From assembly GCF_001039355.2 (NCBI RefSeq), contig NW_019775913.1:721644-785643 (forward strand): a stretch of DNA of 64,000 nucleotides, in the 5' to 3' direction. Positions within the stretch are counted from its first letter, which is position 1, and every line of letters starts with the position of its first letter. Below the pieces are notes generated by a model that saw only the letters and a list, made by a program, of their open reading frames with translations, was not told the origin of the DNA and ran no database searches. Shown in pieces: positions 1 through 13,738 of the stretch. Position numbers and translations under genes: made by a program. Origin of the DNA: Lingula anatina (lineage: Eukaryota; Brachiopoda; Lingulata; Lingulida; Lingulidae).

Positions 1-1
1 T

Positions 2-150
2 GGAATAACAGATACGTGGATCAAATATGGCAAACCGCTGAAAAGATTGCCGCTTAATTCTCGATTAGACACTGAATAGATTCCCTGCAGTGATTATGCA
101 ACGAACATTCAAGTGAGTCGGCCATATTTGATCCGGGGATCTGTTAGTCC
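2..150. repeat. Imperfect inverted repeat, MITE-like remnant
   Basis: About 30 bases at 2-31 are the near reverse complement of 121-150; both arms share the core GGATCAAATATGGC. The spacer is about 90 bp. A foldback (MITE-like) transposon is the likely explanation, but the left end lies at the window edge, so target duplications cannot be checked. Confidence 0.55.
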
Positions 151-895
151 GCTGTTCTGAATACACTTAGTGAGTTCTTTTCACGTTTTGGCAATTCAAA
201 GGTGATCAAAGTCTTTCATGCATGCTTACTATTACATATATATCTACCTATAGATGACACCTGCTACATGCACATGGTACGTGAACTGATAGGGCCAAGT
301 TTACTGGCTGAGCTGCATCAGCAGAACTTGTCTTTGGGGAGGGCACGTAATACCCCACATACTGATAAGGGAATTAAAATGTATGCTGGCATGACTCCTT
401 CAGCTATAAGTCGCTATCTTTTCCAACTGGCACTGGCCCCACTATATATGCTACATAAAATAAACTTCTGAAAGATATCATATTGGCAAGGGCTACATGC
501 ACTGGTACACTTATTCAATCACAAGTCATATTTTTCCAGATTAGGAAATAACATTTATGGACAAACAAGAATACATGCAGGGACACTGCGAGTTGTTGTT
601 ATCTAACTAATTCCTTCTGGTATTTCAATTTTCCTGAGTTCCATATTAAAAGCTTCTGACAGGAAAAAGAAAGATATGTGCAGCTGTCAGAGCAAATAAC
701 TCTCTCAGGTCATTTAGGCAACATTTCCTCAAGTTTGAAAAAGGCACATTGGTTTTAAACAACATGAAAAAAAAATCCTAGCCTGGAGGAATATGTATAT
801 AAGCAATTTGTACCATTTCAAAAAAAATTCTACATTAAGTCAATAAACTGAGGTGGATTCTGCTTGATAAACTTGCACTGCACATCTTGTGTGTT

Positions 896-1142
896 AGGGT
901 CCGTTTCTAATGAACCCATCGGTCTACATAGATCAATCCAACTATGAGGGGACTCTTGCTGAATGCAATCGGAACAACAGATCAACACGCCTCCTCCTGG
1001 CAATGAGTAGAATATAGAAAAGCTGGTGATTATACTAGTACATTGGAAACAACAGGAGGCATGTTAATATGCTAGTCTGATTGCATTCGATGAGAATCCT
1101 CTCGCAGTTGTATTGATCATAGAACCATTGGGAATGAGCCCT
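896..1142. mobile_element. MITE family A, copy 1
   Basis: This inverted-repeat element has outer ends close to AGGGCTCATTCCCA and its complement. A subterminal stretch reads GATCAATCCAACTATGAGGG followed by CTCTTGCTGAATGCAATC, mirrored at the right end. Copies with the same layout occur at 21571-21789 and 24018-24252. No internal coding capacity is seen, so it is a non-autonomous DNA transposon. The left end is degraded relative to the other copies. Confidence 0.75.
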
Positions 1143-2448
1143 AACAGTTCTTTTCGCTCGCAGCAGTGTACTTTGCAGTATATCTTAGAAGAGATCCAGG
1201 CTATACTGGCACAATTTGAGAAGTAATCACACAGTACAGGGGTGTTTATTTAATAACTAACTTCCACAATCTGCTTCCTACCATTTGGACGGAAGCTGAT
1301 TCATTGACCTCGTCACATAGAGGGGTGGGGTGGGGGTGGGGGTGGGGGGCAGGGGACTGCAAGGGATTGGGTGGACAGTTTCCTAGAACTCTAAAATTCA
1401 GGTTGCTACAGCCCATGTATGAACTATATTTACTGTGGGTCACTTAATTGTTCCTAAAATGGATAGACATCGTACGATGCAATGGACAATAGACTACAAG
1501 CAGTCATGCATGCAGTTTTCCCAGGCTCATAGGCAGAATATCAAGGGTTAGAAAGAAACGTTTTTTGGATGAAAAAAGGTCTGCATCGAATCAAACTTAA
1601 ACCTAGATTTATCTATCAACCTAGGATCCAACATAAGTTGAAAATGAGCCCAAAACCTTCTGACTTTTTGTGGAATAGGCTCCAAGTGAAGAGTCTTAGC
1701 TTGCCTGCAGGAAAATAAAATGGACAAGCAACAAATATCGAACGGGGATGAAATATGTGATGGCATGAGATCTGTTCATAATCCAATTAAAGCTAAATTA
1801 CAGTCAACTTTTTAAGGGCTCGCCTTTTTCATGCGTATTTCATGACATTTCTTTTTGAATAAATCTAAGAATAATAAATTGGAAAGAGACCAGAAATCAG
1901 ATTATCAACTTTTGATAAAACCAGTTCAGTCTGATAAAACGTCCCTTGGGGATCAACATCCCTTTCATTAGTAAGGGTTGCCTACCGGGTATTAAATAAA
2001 ACAGATTATCTTTCTTCTTGATGTATCAAGTAAGGATAAAATGGACATTAAGATATAAATGTTGAGCTTGCAGTTGCCATAAAAAAGCCCACTTCTAATG
2101 TTCCAGAATCAGAGAGTATTGACGACATGCAAATTCTGGCACATTATTCGATGTTTTGAAAAAAAATGGACTCCTTTGCTGCGGTGAGAGACAGAGCTAT
2201 AATTATAACAAATGGATCACATAAGTGGACCTTAAAAACTAGTCAGATGAACTGCCAACCCAGGGGAGGTTATAAAGTGGAGATTAATCTGAAATGGTGT
2301 CATAAAGCTGCTACATGTAGCAAACACAGGAAATATTGCATGTTAAATCATGATTAGTACCAGGTCATCACTAAATACAGAAACTTCTTCAGTGTATTGA
2401 GGTAGAGGTCAGTCAAGGTGATGGGGGACCTCCTGATACCAAATAAAC

Positions 2449-2622
2449 GGGGGCGTCTCGATAGTCCGAAGGTTCATTGGTCCGAAGGTTCATTGGTCCG
2501 AAAAACGGTAACATTTTCATAGGTTTTTTAATCAAGGGTTCATTGGTCCGAAGGTTCTGTAGTGAACATTCGGACCAATGAAACTTCGGACTATTGAACC
2601 TTCAGACTATTGCTACGGCCCC
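2449..2622. mobile_element. Foldback element with GGTCCGAA repeats and direct target duplication
   Basis: The 174-bp element has ends GGGGGCGT and ACGGCCCC. Its arms are built from several copies of GGTTCATTGGTCCGAA in opposite orientations. It is flanked on both sides by AAATAAAC (2441-2448 and 2623-2630), an 8-bp direct repeat typical of hAT-like insertions. No coding capacity is seen. Confidence 0.8.
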
Positions 2623-5600
2623 AAATAAACTATACTAGCGATGCACAAAATTCCTTTATAATGCTGAGCACCTTCACTTTTTCTCTGAAACATGACATGA
2701 ATGTGAAGAAAGATGTAGGGCTATGTGATAAGTATTTTTTAAACACTATATAAGAAGTAATCCATAGTGATATATATCTATTTATTTATCTATTTGTAGT
2801 ATATAGGGCTAACAAATGTAACTGTCACATTTAATGCTTGAATAAATTATTATTATCACCATGAGATAGGCCTATGTATCAAGTTTAATACTATAAAACT
2901 GGCAATATAGGAATATTTAATTTCCAAACCAAAGGCCTTAAAATTTAACTCAAGGTCAAAAGCCATGTTTTAATTTGCAAAACGTCACTTCCAATTCATT
3001 TGTGTGGGAACTTTAAACCAGTCTTCTGTAGTTTCAGTGATATTCAATCCATAAAATTGACATAAAAATCTATTTGGTTTAGTCTACAGATGCACAGATG
3101 GACATCATGAATCCAGCAGTCTACATGACCTGTCCTCAGATTGACCATGTCATAAGAGATGCATTTACATTGTAATTTGCAGCAAAATTTACCAAATAAA
3201 TGAGAAATTAAAGATTATTCACCTAAAAAAACTGATCAACTGCATATCATATGTAGTCGATGACCAAATTTAAGAAATAAATTCCATAAGTTTTATAGTC
3301 CATGTCTTCAAAATATAGACAATAGACATAATTTGATGACAAGAGGACATTTTGACCAAATCCTGATCTCAGTACCAAGGACAAATGGAAGTTGATACAA
3401 ATATATAAACACAATTTAGCAATAACTTCATTCTTTGATACAAGATTACAAAAAATAACAAAATTGCACAATTCCTAAACCAAAGATATAATGAGTGAAA
3501 TAATTTCGTCAATTTTTTTATATCTACCAATCATTTACAAATCTTATTCAGATACAAAGTATTTAAAACATATTCTTTTTGCATCTTTCACATATATGAA
3601 AATATCTCTAAAACTCTAAGGTGAAAAATGAAAGATAATCTTCACAAGTCCTTAAAAAATGAAAAAAAAAATATTAAAAAATTATAACCAAGGTCATAAT
3701 TATTATCTCAGATACCAACCAGACAAGAAGGCAGCTCCTCTCATGCTATTGGTGGGACCAGAAGAAAATGTGGATACAGGGTGTTCCAAAGCTTTTGAGG
3801 CACTGAAAAGAACAAAATCAATAATTAAAAAAAAAACAAACTGGTATTCATTTTTGCACATCCCTAACCTACTGGAACCCTTATTCGTTCTGCAGAAAAC
3901 AACTGATTCAAACAGTTTATATCTAAATTCAATTTTATTTTAATTTAATTTTATGCACTCAATCTTTGAACAAGCAATTGTGTGACACTCATCTCAATAA
4001 TATCATATTGTACATGTTCCATTATATGATTCATTCAATATTACTCAACACTATCAAACCTGGTGTTATTTTAAACTTAATTCAAATGTATAATGGTATT
4101 TAATCAAACCTAAACATGTTCCTCGGGGTATCATTAATTAAATGGCACTGTATACTACATATATTATCTTCTTAAAGTTTGTGTTATTATGTCCATTTCT
4201 TCAGAATAATATTTCCCCTACCTTTAAAATTGCAGGCTACAGATAAGTTTGTCTTTAAAAAATTAATCTCCTTTTTTATCTCACAAAAACTTACAATTAA
4301 TTAAGTAAAACAGATGGATTTTGGCAGTAATAGAGATACAGAAGATATGTAGTAAGAGCTATGGACAGATACATGTTAAAACACAGATCATAATTAAGTA
4401 AAATGGGTCAAACTGACATATGGTTGTTCTTATTTCATTTCTTTCTTTCCATTGGAAGAAACATGCCTGTAGACTGACACACACAGACTGGCGAAAATTT
4501 GATCAATGGTTTTCCTGAATCATGAATGCATTTCTTAATTTTATTATACTGTAAAGCACATTGGTGATCAATGTTTGTATATGATTGTATTATAAGATGG
4601 TCAAGTGAACAGAATTGTCTGTTGTCATTTCTAATTCATCCAATCTTAATTTATACCAGTATCCATTGATAAGATCATGGGAGGACTCCAGGGAGCTTAC
4701 AAAATGGACAAGTTGAAAACTGAATTATTTGCAAATGCAGTTACTATAATATACTGTGCATTCCACTAATTAGGCCAACAACATAGGAAGATTTGATCAA
4801 GCCAATGACTGTCGTTCTACGTCAGAACAAAAGCAATTTTCCTGCGAGCAAATGCCACTCCTGATTGGATTACAACAGTTCACTTACCGGTCTAAAACAC
4901 CGATCTGTGAACACAGATAGCTTTTCTTTCAACCATTTAAAGGTTTGTGGTATAGTCGCTGATTGACAGCAAGGAACAATCCTAAACAACCGCCTTTCCA
5001 AGTCCATGTAGGAACTCACGCTGTAGAAAACACCACAAACCATCATCATCAGCTTTCGACCAATCAGGAATGACAGTTAAAGTACGTAGCCCCTCCCATG
5101 AGCCTCTGCAGTCCCCTTATAAGCAAGCACAACAAAATATCCCATCTTTTATGGAACTTCCAAATCAGCAAAGCTACTAAGAAACAAATACCAAATAAGA
5201 TGTTTTTTGATGTTATAAAATGAAAAGACGCTAGGGTTACAGACATCAATACTATCAGACCATTGGGAATTGTATGCATTACATCCTGCTACTGCGAAGA
5301 GACTCAATCTTCTGATTTGTGTTTATGACACAGGAAACACTGGACAACCAGGTAGGAAAACCCAACTTTATCTTCTGTAGTGGGCTGCCAATGGAAGCAG
5401 TACTTGCTAATGGTTACAATTAATTATAATATCTCACTTCCAACTGTCACCATGGCATTGTATGTTTACAAGGGGCATGTTTGAGACCTTGTACTACTGT
5501 TGTAATTAAGCTGCCGACATTTTACTTTAGCATGGTGCTCACAAATTTCTCACAGTTTACACTTTTTGTAAACTGGCCAATCCCTTCAATTAAAAAGCAA

Positions 5601-7555
5601 CATTTGTAAAAGAGACTATATGACAATATCAAACTGCTGAACTCAAGATGGGGGCTTCAATACGCAGGAAACACTAGCCTAAGGGACGGCTTAATTTACA
5701 CAGAATAAACCATGGATTGGTTAGAATGCTTGTGAACAAGCCAGTTAAAGTTTGTTTGTTTGCTACCATCACCATTCATTAAAATCAAAGCCATGAAATG
5801 GAATACATATGTAGCATATGAGTAGTTAAATTATAAAATTTGGAAAAGGGCATAATCAGAGACAAAGAATATTCCACTGTGTAAACTGGCAACTATCGCT
5901 GTGGTCAATACTGGTGAGCAAAGGGCACATCAAGTATTAAATCTATACATAAATATTGAAACAAAATTATCTATTTTCTATCAAAAAAGCAAATTGCAAG
6001 AGGCATACAGGAAATCAATCTTCTGCCTAACATTTGCGAGGACTCTCCAAATATCAATATTCATCGAACTTTATCCTTTACATCATACAGTTTGCAAGGA
6101 AAATAGTCAGTTTTCAAACCCATTTAATACCCATGGGCCCCATGAATACAGCTATTACAGTCAGTCATGTCATTTAGTATAGGTTTGATATCTTTACTGT
6201 ACGTGTTTTAGCATCTTCACCCCAGCAAAGAACCATCCAATTAAATCTCCCACAATTTTCTTCTCAGACTTTTCATGAATGTTTTAACTTTCCATCAGTA
6301 TTCAATATCAGATCATACTTTTTAAATGTTTACATCTCTCTTCAATATATCAACATATCAGATGCATGGTTTAAAGTATTCCAAACAGCACATTCTGTGT
6401 ACCACTTCCACCTGTACTGATTCTAGGTGAGACACCTGCGTCATTATAATGCTTGTTGCTAACGATGTGTGAAATGATAATGGTTGCACTAAGTCTTGTT
6501 ACAATGCTACAAATTGCTCCATTTTACCATATTTTACAGAGAAAAATAGATGCCTTTAAAAATACATTTAAATGGAAAAGTCATAGAAAATTGAATATCA
6601 TGCAACACAGAAATTCTATGTGATGAGCAGCTCATAGGATCCCATTTGCTACTAAAACTTATAAAGTGCTTAGTGTGTTAATTGGGTGATATGTGTCCTA
6701 TGTCGACTGTAACAATTACATTAATTTACTCTAGATGTCAAAAAGGGTCCATTAACAAATTACCATGTTGTTTTCAATGTGATGCATGCACTATTAACAT
6801 TGAATAAGCATTAAACTTTGGAAAGTTGTCAAAATGAGAAAAATAGCACTCATGAAAATGTAGGCTAATAAACTGTAGCTTAAGGCTGCATGCTAATTGA
6901 CTGTTTCTAGGCACTGATGATCAGAGAAAAATACATACATATAGTAAGTGTTGTCTTTTCTTGTCTTTTTTTGTTTGTTTTTTGGATACCAGATACAAAA
7001 TTAAATTTTTAATAATTTAGGCAAAAATATTCTTTCTTTTTAACTAGCCTGCATTTTCTCTCCCTCTAACTCTCCCCCAAAGCTGAGAGACTTTTTATAT
7101 TTTTTATCTTTTATCTACAAAGAGTTGAATATTTATCTTTTAAATGTTGGTTTCTCTATGTTTACTTCATCTAACCACCTGCTGGGCATACCGCTCAGGC
7201 TACCAGGGAATGTAAATATCAAACCAGGGCATCCCTGCAATTCTCAATAGCCTCAAAGTGGTGATCAGTAAAATCTACAGTAATGCCTCCAACATTTCAT
7301 ATGCCTTACTTGGTAATTTTTATTAATTTATTCTAAGTTACCAACACTGATACACTTTAATGCAGATATGAACAAGACTGTCAATCCACAGCTTTTAATT
7401 TTTTTGCAGGTATTACTTTGTTATTAGTACATTCTTTGGGGTATTTTAATCAATCAATTTAGTTCAAATTTAGCGAGAAATCACCAAACACCCAGAGCTT
7501 TGTTTTAAACAAATTTCTTAACAGTGTCCATAAAAATGTTGCCCAGGGCACTCAC

Positions 7556-8325
7556 CTTATTAATGTTCCATCATTCTGAGTTAAGAAAAAAGGACAGCTA
7601 AGGCCAACCTGTTTAAGTGCCAGCCTAAATGCATTTACAGTTTGTTTGCTAATGGGTTTTAATGATTCATTTAAGATGGCTGCATTTTCCCTCTCTAACA
7701 GTCCTATTTGACCGATGGTGTGTGACTTGGTGATGCTGCATGCTGGGTAAGCCTTGTGAATGATTTCAGAAACCTGCAAAACAAGAAGGCATCCAATGAG
7801 TATCAACATATATATTTTCTATTTGTACATTGCACATTGTCCTGACAAATAATCACCTGTGCACCTGGATAACACACATGGATAAAAAAATTTTATACGT
7901 GGAATATATTGATGTTAAAAATGTCCCTTGAGGGGTATAAGTATGTGGTTCTGTTTTTTAATGATTTTTATCTGGAAACAAAGGTTTATTCAAGTTGCTG
8001 AGGGAAAAATTGTTCTATGAGTAATTTTGTACAACTACTACAGCCTGCAAAAGGAGCACAAACTAATTTCCCTTAGTGTCTATAATGTGACATAATTTCT
8101 AACTTTGGTAAAAAGTTTAAGAAATGTTATGTCAACCTGGATTTCTTGCTCTGGTTTGGTGGGTGAAAATACCCCTGTAATCACTACATTCTGAATTCCC
8201 TTTGCCTTCAGCTCCTCTACATGTTGGCAGATTTCTACTTCATCTATAGGTGTCAGCACTGTTCCATCATACTGAAATCCTCCACTGGCAAAAATGCTCA
8301 ACCCGCAAACTTCCTAAATATACAA

Positions 8326-8373
<48 letters not shown>

Positions 8374-11300
8374 GACAAAACATCACTTTCAGAAGAAAAT
8401 ACACAGGGCTGTCTGTGTTTAAAATTTTCCTATTTATCTTCTAGATGCCTTAAGCTTATTATTGTTAAATGGACAAGCACTCTAATGAAACAAATTATAA
8501 CAATGTTTGTATGTACATGTATCTGTGCCCACATAAGATACATATATATATATGTGCAGTTGTATGATGCAGTTTTTATACATGGATGACAATTAGAAAA
8601 TTCGAGAATTTAGTCCATATCAGCACTATCAGAACCAGGACAACACTATTATTCTATTCCCATAGATTTTAGATCGATCTATCCCCGCGGGGAGTCTCAC
8701 TAGATTACTTTCAGATAATCCGACTTAAATGTCCGTCCCGCCTACTACAAGCTGTAAGAGGGTAATTAACTTTCGTGTCCGCCCGGCTGACAGCTATTTA
8801 GCGTGAACCCCCAGGGAGTTAGGTCGATCTAAAGTAGGTCGATCTAATCTATGGAAATGGGGTGTGTGATACAGTATGTGCTGGTAGTATGTTTACAATA
8901 CAGAATGATTTTTTTTAAAACTGAAATACCTTCTTTAAATCTTCTGGGAAGTCTGAAAATGGGGGCAGAGAGCGAGTTGAGGGTCCACATAGTCTGATGA
9001 CTGCCACTTTTGCCAGGTTCTTGCGCTGGATTACTGCATTTATGAAGTGTGTGGTACCTATATGAATACGCCCAACAGCAATGCGGTAGCCTGAAAATAA
9101 GATGTGAATTTTTAGTTTATCTTTTATTTTTCAGTAACTTAATGCAGAGTTTGCATTCTTTTCTTCAGAAATTATGGAAGATCTGTATCTTCTATTTTTC
9201 TCTAGACATATAATCTTTGCCCTAAAAATACAGAAAAAAAACATTTAATTTATGAAAATACCCCTTTTAAATGAAAAATAAATTAAAATTGTGTTTGAGA
9301 TTGAGGAGCTAATGTTAAAGGCAATGTCAGTGTCTTGTTTTTTTCACAAGTAATTCAAAGTTGAAACTTCCTAGGCAAGACAAGTTTTATGACATTTAAA
9401 TATCATGAATTGTAGCATGTTCAGGATAAGATAGTCAAAATATTGGTTTATGGAGATTTAAGTGAAGCTCAAAAAATGTTCCTACAAAATAGGTACAATG
9501 AATTCTTTCGAGTTCTCTAGCTGTCATTAACTACTGTACAAGCTACAAAGGTGTTCAATACATTAGCATACTTTGCCTTATCTATTTAGATGTAGAAATA
9601 AATTAACATTGCCATGATATAAGATAATAAGAAAAACAAGATTAAAAAAAAAAGACAAAAGAGAAAAAAAAAACACTCTGACCATCACCTCTTGCCAAAT
9701 GTAAGCACTATCAATACTACAATGCAAAATAAAAATCAATAGTTCTGCAGATTTCCATTATCAAGCTGCCTAAAACCGGTAACCCCTAGTATTCTACTAA
9801 TGGACAAAGATATCTCTAATATACACTTGATCACTGCTGTGGAAAGGAAAATATCACAAGGGAGTTCTGTCCATCTAAATCAGAAATCATGGGGATTTTA
9901 GCCTCGTTTACACGGATGACACTGAGGCAACGTTGCAAGGAAGCTCCATGGGGACCATTCCCAGACCCTATCGTACTGTGGATCGATTTATCCCCGAGGG
10001 GATTCTTGCTTAATTGCAATCAACTTAACCAGCTTAGATGTCTATCATGCCTGCTAGGGGGTAATTAATTATTGTTTATAAGCTTTAGTAGCGACCCAGA
10101 CATCTAAGCTGCTTAAGCTGAAAGCAATTTAACAAGAAACCCCTTGAAGACGGATCGATCCTGTTAGATCATTCTAGGTACGGAAACCCAGTCCATGTTA
10201 TCCTGACCACTAGCATTCTCAATACTGGGCACAGCATACAATCCATTGGCATTACTCAATCACATATATTACTCAATCAAAATGCTCAAGGGTTGCACCA
10301 AGATGGGTCAACTCATCTATAATGTGAATGCGACTTAGGCCAGATTTCCAAAAACAATGACCCGGTGAATCACGGCCCTTCAGACATTAAATGTGAATTT
10401 ATCGATTCCAAATGAATAGTCCTTTTTTGTTCTGAATTGAATAATGTGCATCCTTTCTTTTATTGACATGTGGCACATATTACTAGGTAACTACCGAGAT
10501 TCCTCCTTCTCAACAAAGGCTAGACATATGGAAGAAAAGTGCTGAAACTAAAAAGCACTTCAAGTGTCACTTTTATTACAGATTTCAGATCAATTAACGA
10601 AGGTGTGACATTTTACTACCATTAAAAAGGTTTACATTGTCATGTTTCTCTCTTAGGAAATTCAATTAGAACTTCAGAAAGGAGTATCTTATGACTTGAG
10701 CAATGGATTCATTTCTCGTCTCCTATACTATAAAACGTGCACAGCTGAGTACTTGAAAAACATGGATTATTTGTTGGACGATTCTCATTGTGTTTTTCAG
10801 TAATGAGCCAACCAGATCAATCCAAACTAAAACGCCGACAATACTGTCAGTTCAGCAATTTGCTCAGTGTCTGGAGGAAGAAAGCCAGAGCCACTTTCAC
10901 TGAAAACACAATTAACCCCAAGATCAAAGACAGGAGAGATGTAAAATCAGATAATAATGTTTCAATCATTTTTCCACTTCAATACCATCTTTCTGCAGGG
11001 CTGCTGAACAGCTGGATAGGAGCCACAACTGCTGCCCAGGAGACGGCGGCCCTGAAGGCACTGCGGAAGTCAATATTCATTTAGCAGTTCAAACTTGTAT
11101 GTCATTGTAAGCCGGCTTCCAGTGGGCCACTCTGACATCATAGCCACAATTATGTCGGCAAATGAAAATGACACTCCTGTTAGTCTGCTCTGAGAGCCAG
11201 AGTGTTCCATTTACTTCGTCTCTAACCATCTAAAAGCCGTCATTGATTTCTTAGGATCAAGAGACCCAAGAAAGATATGCGTGATGAAATACTTTGATAA

Positions 11301-12619
11301 ACTTTAAGCTAGGAATGGCTGTAGGGAGGACTTAGTGAGATATTTGAGCAGCTCTCAAGGTAATTTCGACTTCTTTCTGGTGTGGCTGTCGCAGAGCTGT
11401 TTTTCATGTAGAAATATCAGTTCATAATTTTTTTATTTATCCCACCATTATGTTTTTATTTGCATCAGCTAATAGAGAACATACAGGCATTTTGTTTTTT
11501 TAAACTCTGGTATGACTCCTAGGATAACTGGTTTGTACACAGGAGTAAAGGTAGGGTACGTGTTATATATTCATTCATCTTAAGGTAAATATACAAACAC
11601 ATTGTTCTACGGATAATGTGACAATTAAATGAAGTCGGACTCAGAAAAGTTTTGAGTATTTTTTTTTTTTTTTTAACACAACAGACTTGCCTTTATACTC
11701 TACAACAGACTTTTGTTGGGCAGAAAGAGAAGGCGTGTTGGGTATTACAGATAAAACAATTAATGTACAATTTAGTGAACATTCACATTTTATGTATCTA
11801 TTCCACAAACATATTTGCATGCACATGCACACACACACACACACACACACATTCTCATAATCATATATTCAACTATCATACATATATAGCCATCCATATC
11901 TATGGTAGATACCAGATGGGATGGGGGGGGGGGGGGGGAAGTAGGGCTCTTCACTTGAGCTTTCTTTAAACATTTAACTTTTAATCCACCCCCTCCTAGT
12001 CGATCTTGATCTCCATTTATAAAAATGATTCTTTATCTCTCTGTAAGTCCATGTATCAGAGCATGACATAACTGATAACTGACTGAGAACTGACGATGTA
12101 TGTATACACCTGTTGCTTACTGGATACAAAGTAGGTGTATGGGATGTAGGGGGGGGTATGCACAGGAAGCAAGGTTTTTTAGGCCTTCAAAGTTGGCATT
12201 AAAAGGAAAATTAGGCTATCAAATTCATGTATAGAATTTTGAAATTTTATATGTACATGTAATCTAATTGCCATTAAACTGAAAAGCCATATGTTACTGA
12301 TACATTTATTACTGTTCCACAGGTGTGATGTTTTTTTTTTTTTATGTCAGTATCTGAAAGTATCAAGAGATGTTCATTTGCTTTTATATTTACTTAGTGA
12401 CAATCAATATAAACAGTGAAAAGACCACAAGAGAGAGAACAGCACTTAAATGGCTCTGAAACTTAGAATATCAGCATGTAAATAATATACATGTGGGGGA
12501 GGAGGGTGTAAAAAGAGAACAGCACAAAAAATTATTACATGATCCCTACGGGATGTGCGGACGCTAGCTGTCCGTTTCTAATTAGGCCGTCCTAATTAAA
12601 CCAACTTTCTTTGCACAAT

Positions 12620-12660
<41 letters not shown>

Positions 12661-12999
12661 CGCCCGTACAACAATAATAACAACAACGGGCGTACAACAG
12701 GTATCAGATTACTACGGACTCTGCACACATAATACTATCCATATATATTATACATGTAAAAGAGCAGATGTTATGACTGGACTGGAAGTAAAAGCTACAT
12801 GTAGGCTGTCCACCTGACCTTTGTTGACGGCATCGTTTACAGCAGACACAATTGCCCGAGCAACTCCGCTAGTAATGTCATCAGTTGTCGTCGTCTTCGC
12901 TGTTCCACACACTTCTTCTTTACACAGCAAGACAGCGTCTGTGTTAGTGCCTCCGACGTCTACTCCGACGATACAGTTGCGGACTCCACTCCACGCCAT
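7556..12999 (-). CDS. Hydantoinase/oxoprolinase-family protein, 5' four exons (partial)
   Basis: These exons encode the N-terminal ATPase-like domain of the N-methylhydantoinase A/oxoprolinase family (Hydant_A_N type), ATP-dependent enzymes that open cyclic amides. Minus-strand exons are 12999-12819, 9090-8930, 8313-8137 and 7773-7556. Junction phases are 1, 0 and 0, and they join without a stop into about 245 residues. The ATG at 12999 is followed by GVDVGGTNTDAVLL, the family's nucleotide-binding loop. IGTTHFINAV and AVIRLCGPSTRSLPP in exon 2 are also family hallmarks. The first donor is read as AAAG/gtcagg because only that site keeps frame with exon 2. The fourth exon ends in phase 2 and no continuation was found in 1-7555, so the C-terminal catalytic half is missing here. 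It is more like bacterial and fungal hydantoinases than 5-oxoprolinase by eye; that comparison is from memory. Confidence 0.85.
8331..8371. repeat. (AT)n microsatellite beside a splice acceptor
   Basis: A pure AT dinucleotide run of about 41 bp. On the minus strand it ends about 18 bases upstream of the acceptor of hydantoinase exon 3 (exon starts at 8313). Confidence 0.95.
8653..8862. mobile_element. MITE family B, copy 1
   Basis: The ends are inverted: CCCATAGATTTTAGATCGAT on the left and ATCTATGGAAATGGGG on the right. Subterminal blocks such as GATCGATCTATCCCC are mirrored by GGGAGTTAGGTCGATCTA. Related copies lie at 9952-10193 and 49411-49624 (opposite orientation). It sits in the hydantoinase intron between exons 2 and 3. 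Confidence 0.75.
9952..10193. mobile_element. MITE family B, copy 2 (diverged)
   Basis: It has the same arrangement as copy 1: GGATCGATTTATCCCC with GATTCTTGCTTAATTGCAAT on the left, mirrored by AAAGCAATTTAACAAGAAAC and GACGGATCGATCC on the right. AGCTTAGATGTCT and AGACATCTAAGCT form an inner inverted pair. Outer ends are too worn to place exactly. Confidence 0.65.
11827..11850. repeat. (CA)n microsatellite
   Basis: A run of CA dinucleotides, about 24 bp, in an intron. Confidence 0.95.
12621..12660. repeat. (TAA)n microsatellite
   Basis: Thirteen or so TAA trinucleotides. Just to the right, CGCCCG and CGGGCG form a small stem around an AAC-rich loop. Confidence 0.95.
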
Positions 13000-13658
13000 G
13001 CTGCATGCGTGGGATGTTTATCCACTTGACCTAATTTACTGACCTACTTGTATAGTTACACTTTCCTTTTCTGTCTGTCTGTCGTAACAATACCAAAAAC
13101 TGACTCCCCGGTATCATCTTTTTTCGGTCCCACTTGATAAAAAGTCTGGGAAATTTTTATTTTTGCAATTTTTCCTTAGAGAAGACAACCAAATAACTGA
13201 AAACAAGGTATTTTATTCAAACAGGGCTAGACAACATGTATGTCTTTTGGCATGGGGCGGGAATTTTGAATGCATGTCGCAGGGGTTCATTGGAGTTTCC
13301 ACATTTTTTTTTTATCAGTGCCCTTTTTATCAGTTTCCTTTAGGGGCTGAAAGCGAAAGAAGTTACCAGTCCCTGTCTTCAATATCTTTAAAATAGCGAT
13401 GACTTAATTTGATAATCTGTTTTCGCTTCCAGGCAAATAACTAGCTTGGTCGCATATACATGTACATGTATGCGATAAGACGTACAGAGATCAGGGACAT
13501 TTTCTGTGCACTTAGATTGTGTTGTTTTAATCTATTGTAGATTCTAGGTATCATATATCCTTTACCTTGTTGGCTATAAGGGAACCCAAGGGAAAAATCA
13601 AGCAACAAAAAATAAATGAAAATAAATGAATGAAATAATTAGGCCTATATGGTAATAA

Positions 13659-13738
<80 letters not shown>

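Larger units (their letters stand above)
1..7555. other. Non-coding stretch downstream of the last visible hydantoinase exon
   Basis: No exon could be supported on either strand. Given the truncated gene to the right (minus strand), this is probably a long intron of that gene. It holds inverted-repeat elements near 2-150, 896-1142 and 2449-2622. The rest is AT-rich unique-looking sequence with a G-rich run near 1320-1352. The short open frames here resemble no protein family I know. A small, divergent exon of the hydantoinase gene could have been missed. Confidence 0.5.
9091..12818. other. First intron of the hydantoinase-family gene
   Basis: A 3.7-kb intron on the minus strand. It contains a family B MITE at 9952-10193, a CA microsatellite at 11827-11850, a G run at 11923-11938 and a TAA run at 12621-12660. 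An open frame at 10788-11084 on the plus strand resembles nothing known and is not called as a gene. Confidence 0.7.

Noticed and set aside
10788-11084. 98-codon plus-strand open frame with a basic N-terminus
   Set aside because: No known family, no splice or regulatory support, and it lies within the hydantoinase intron.
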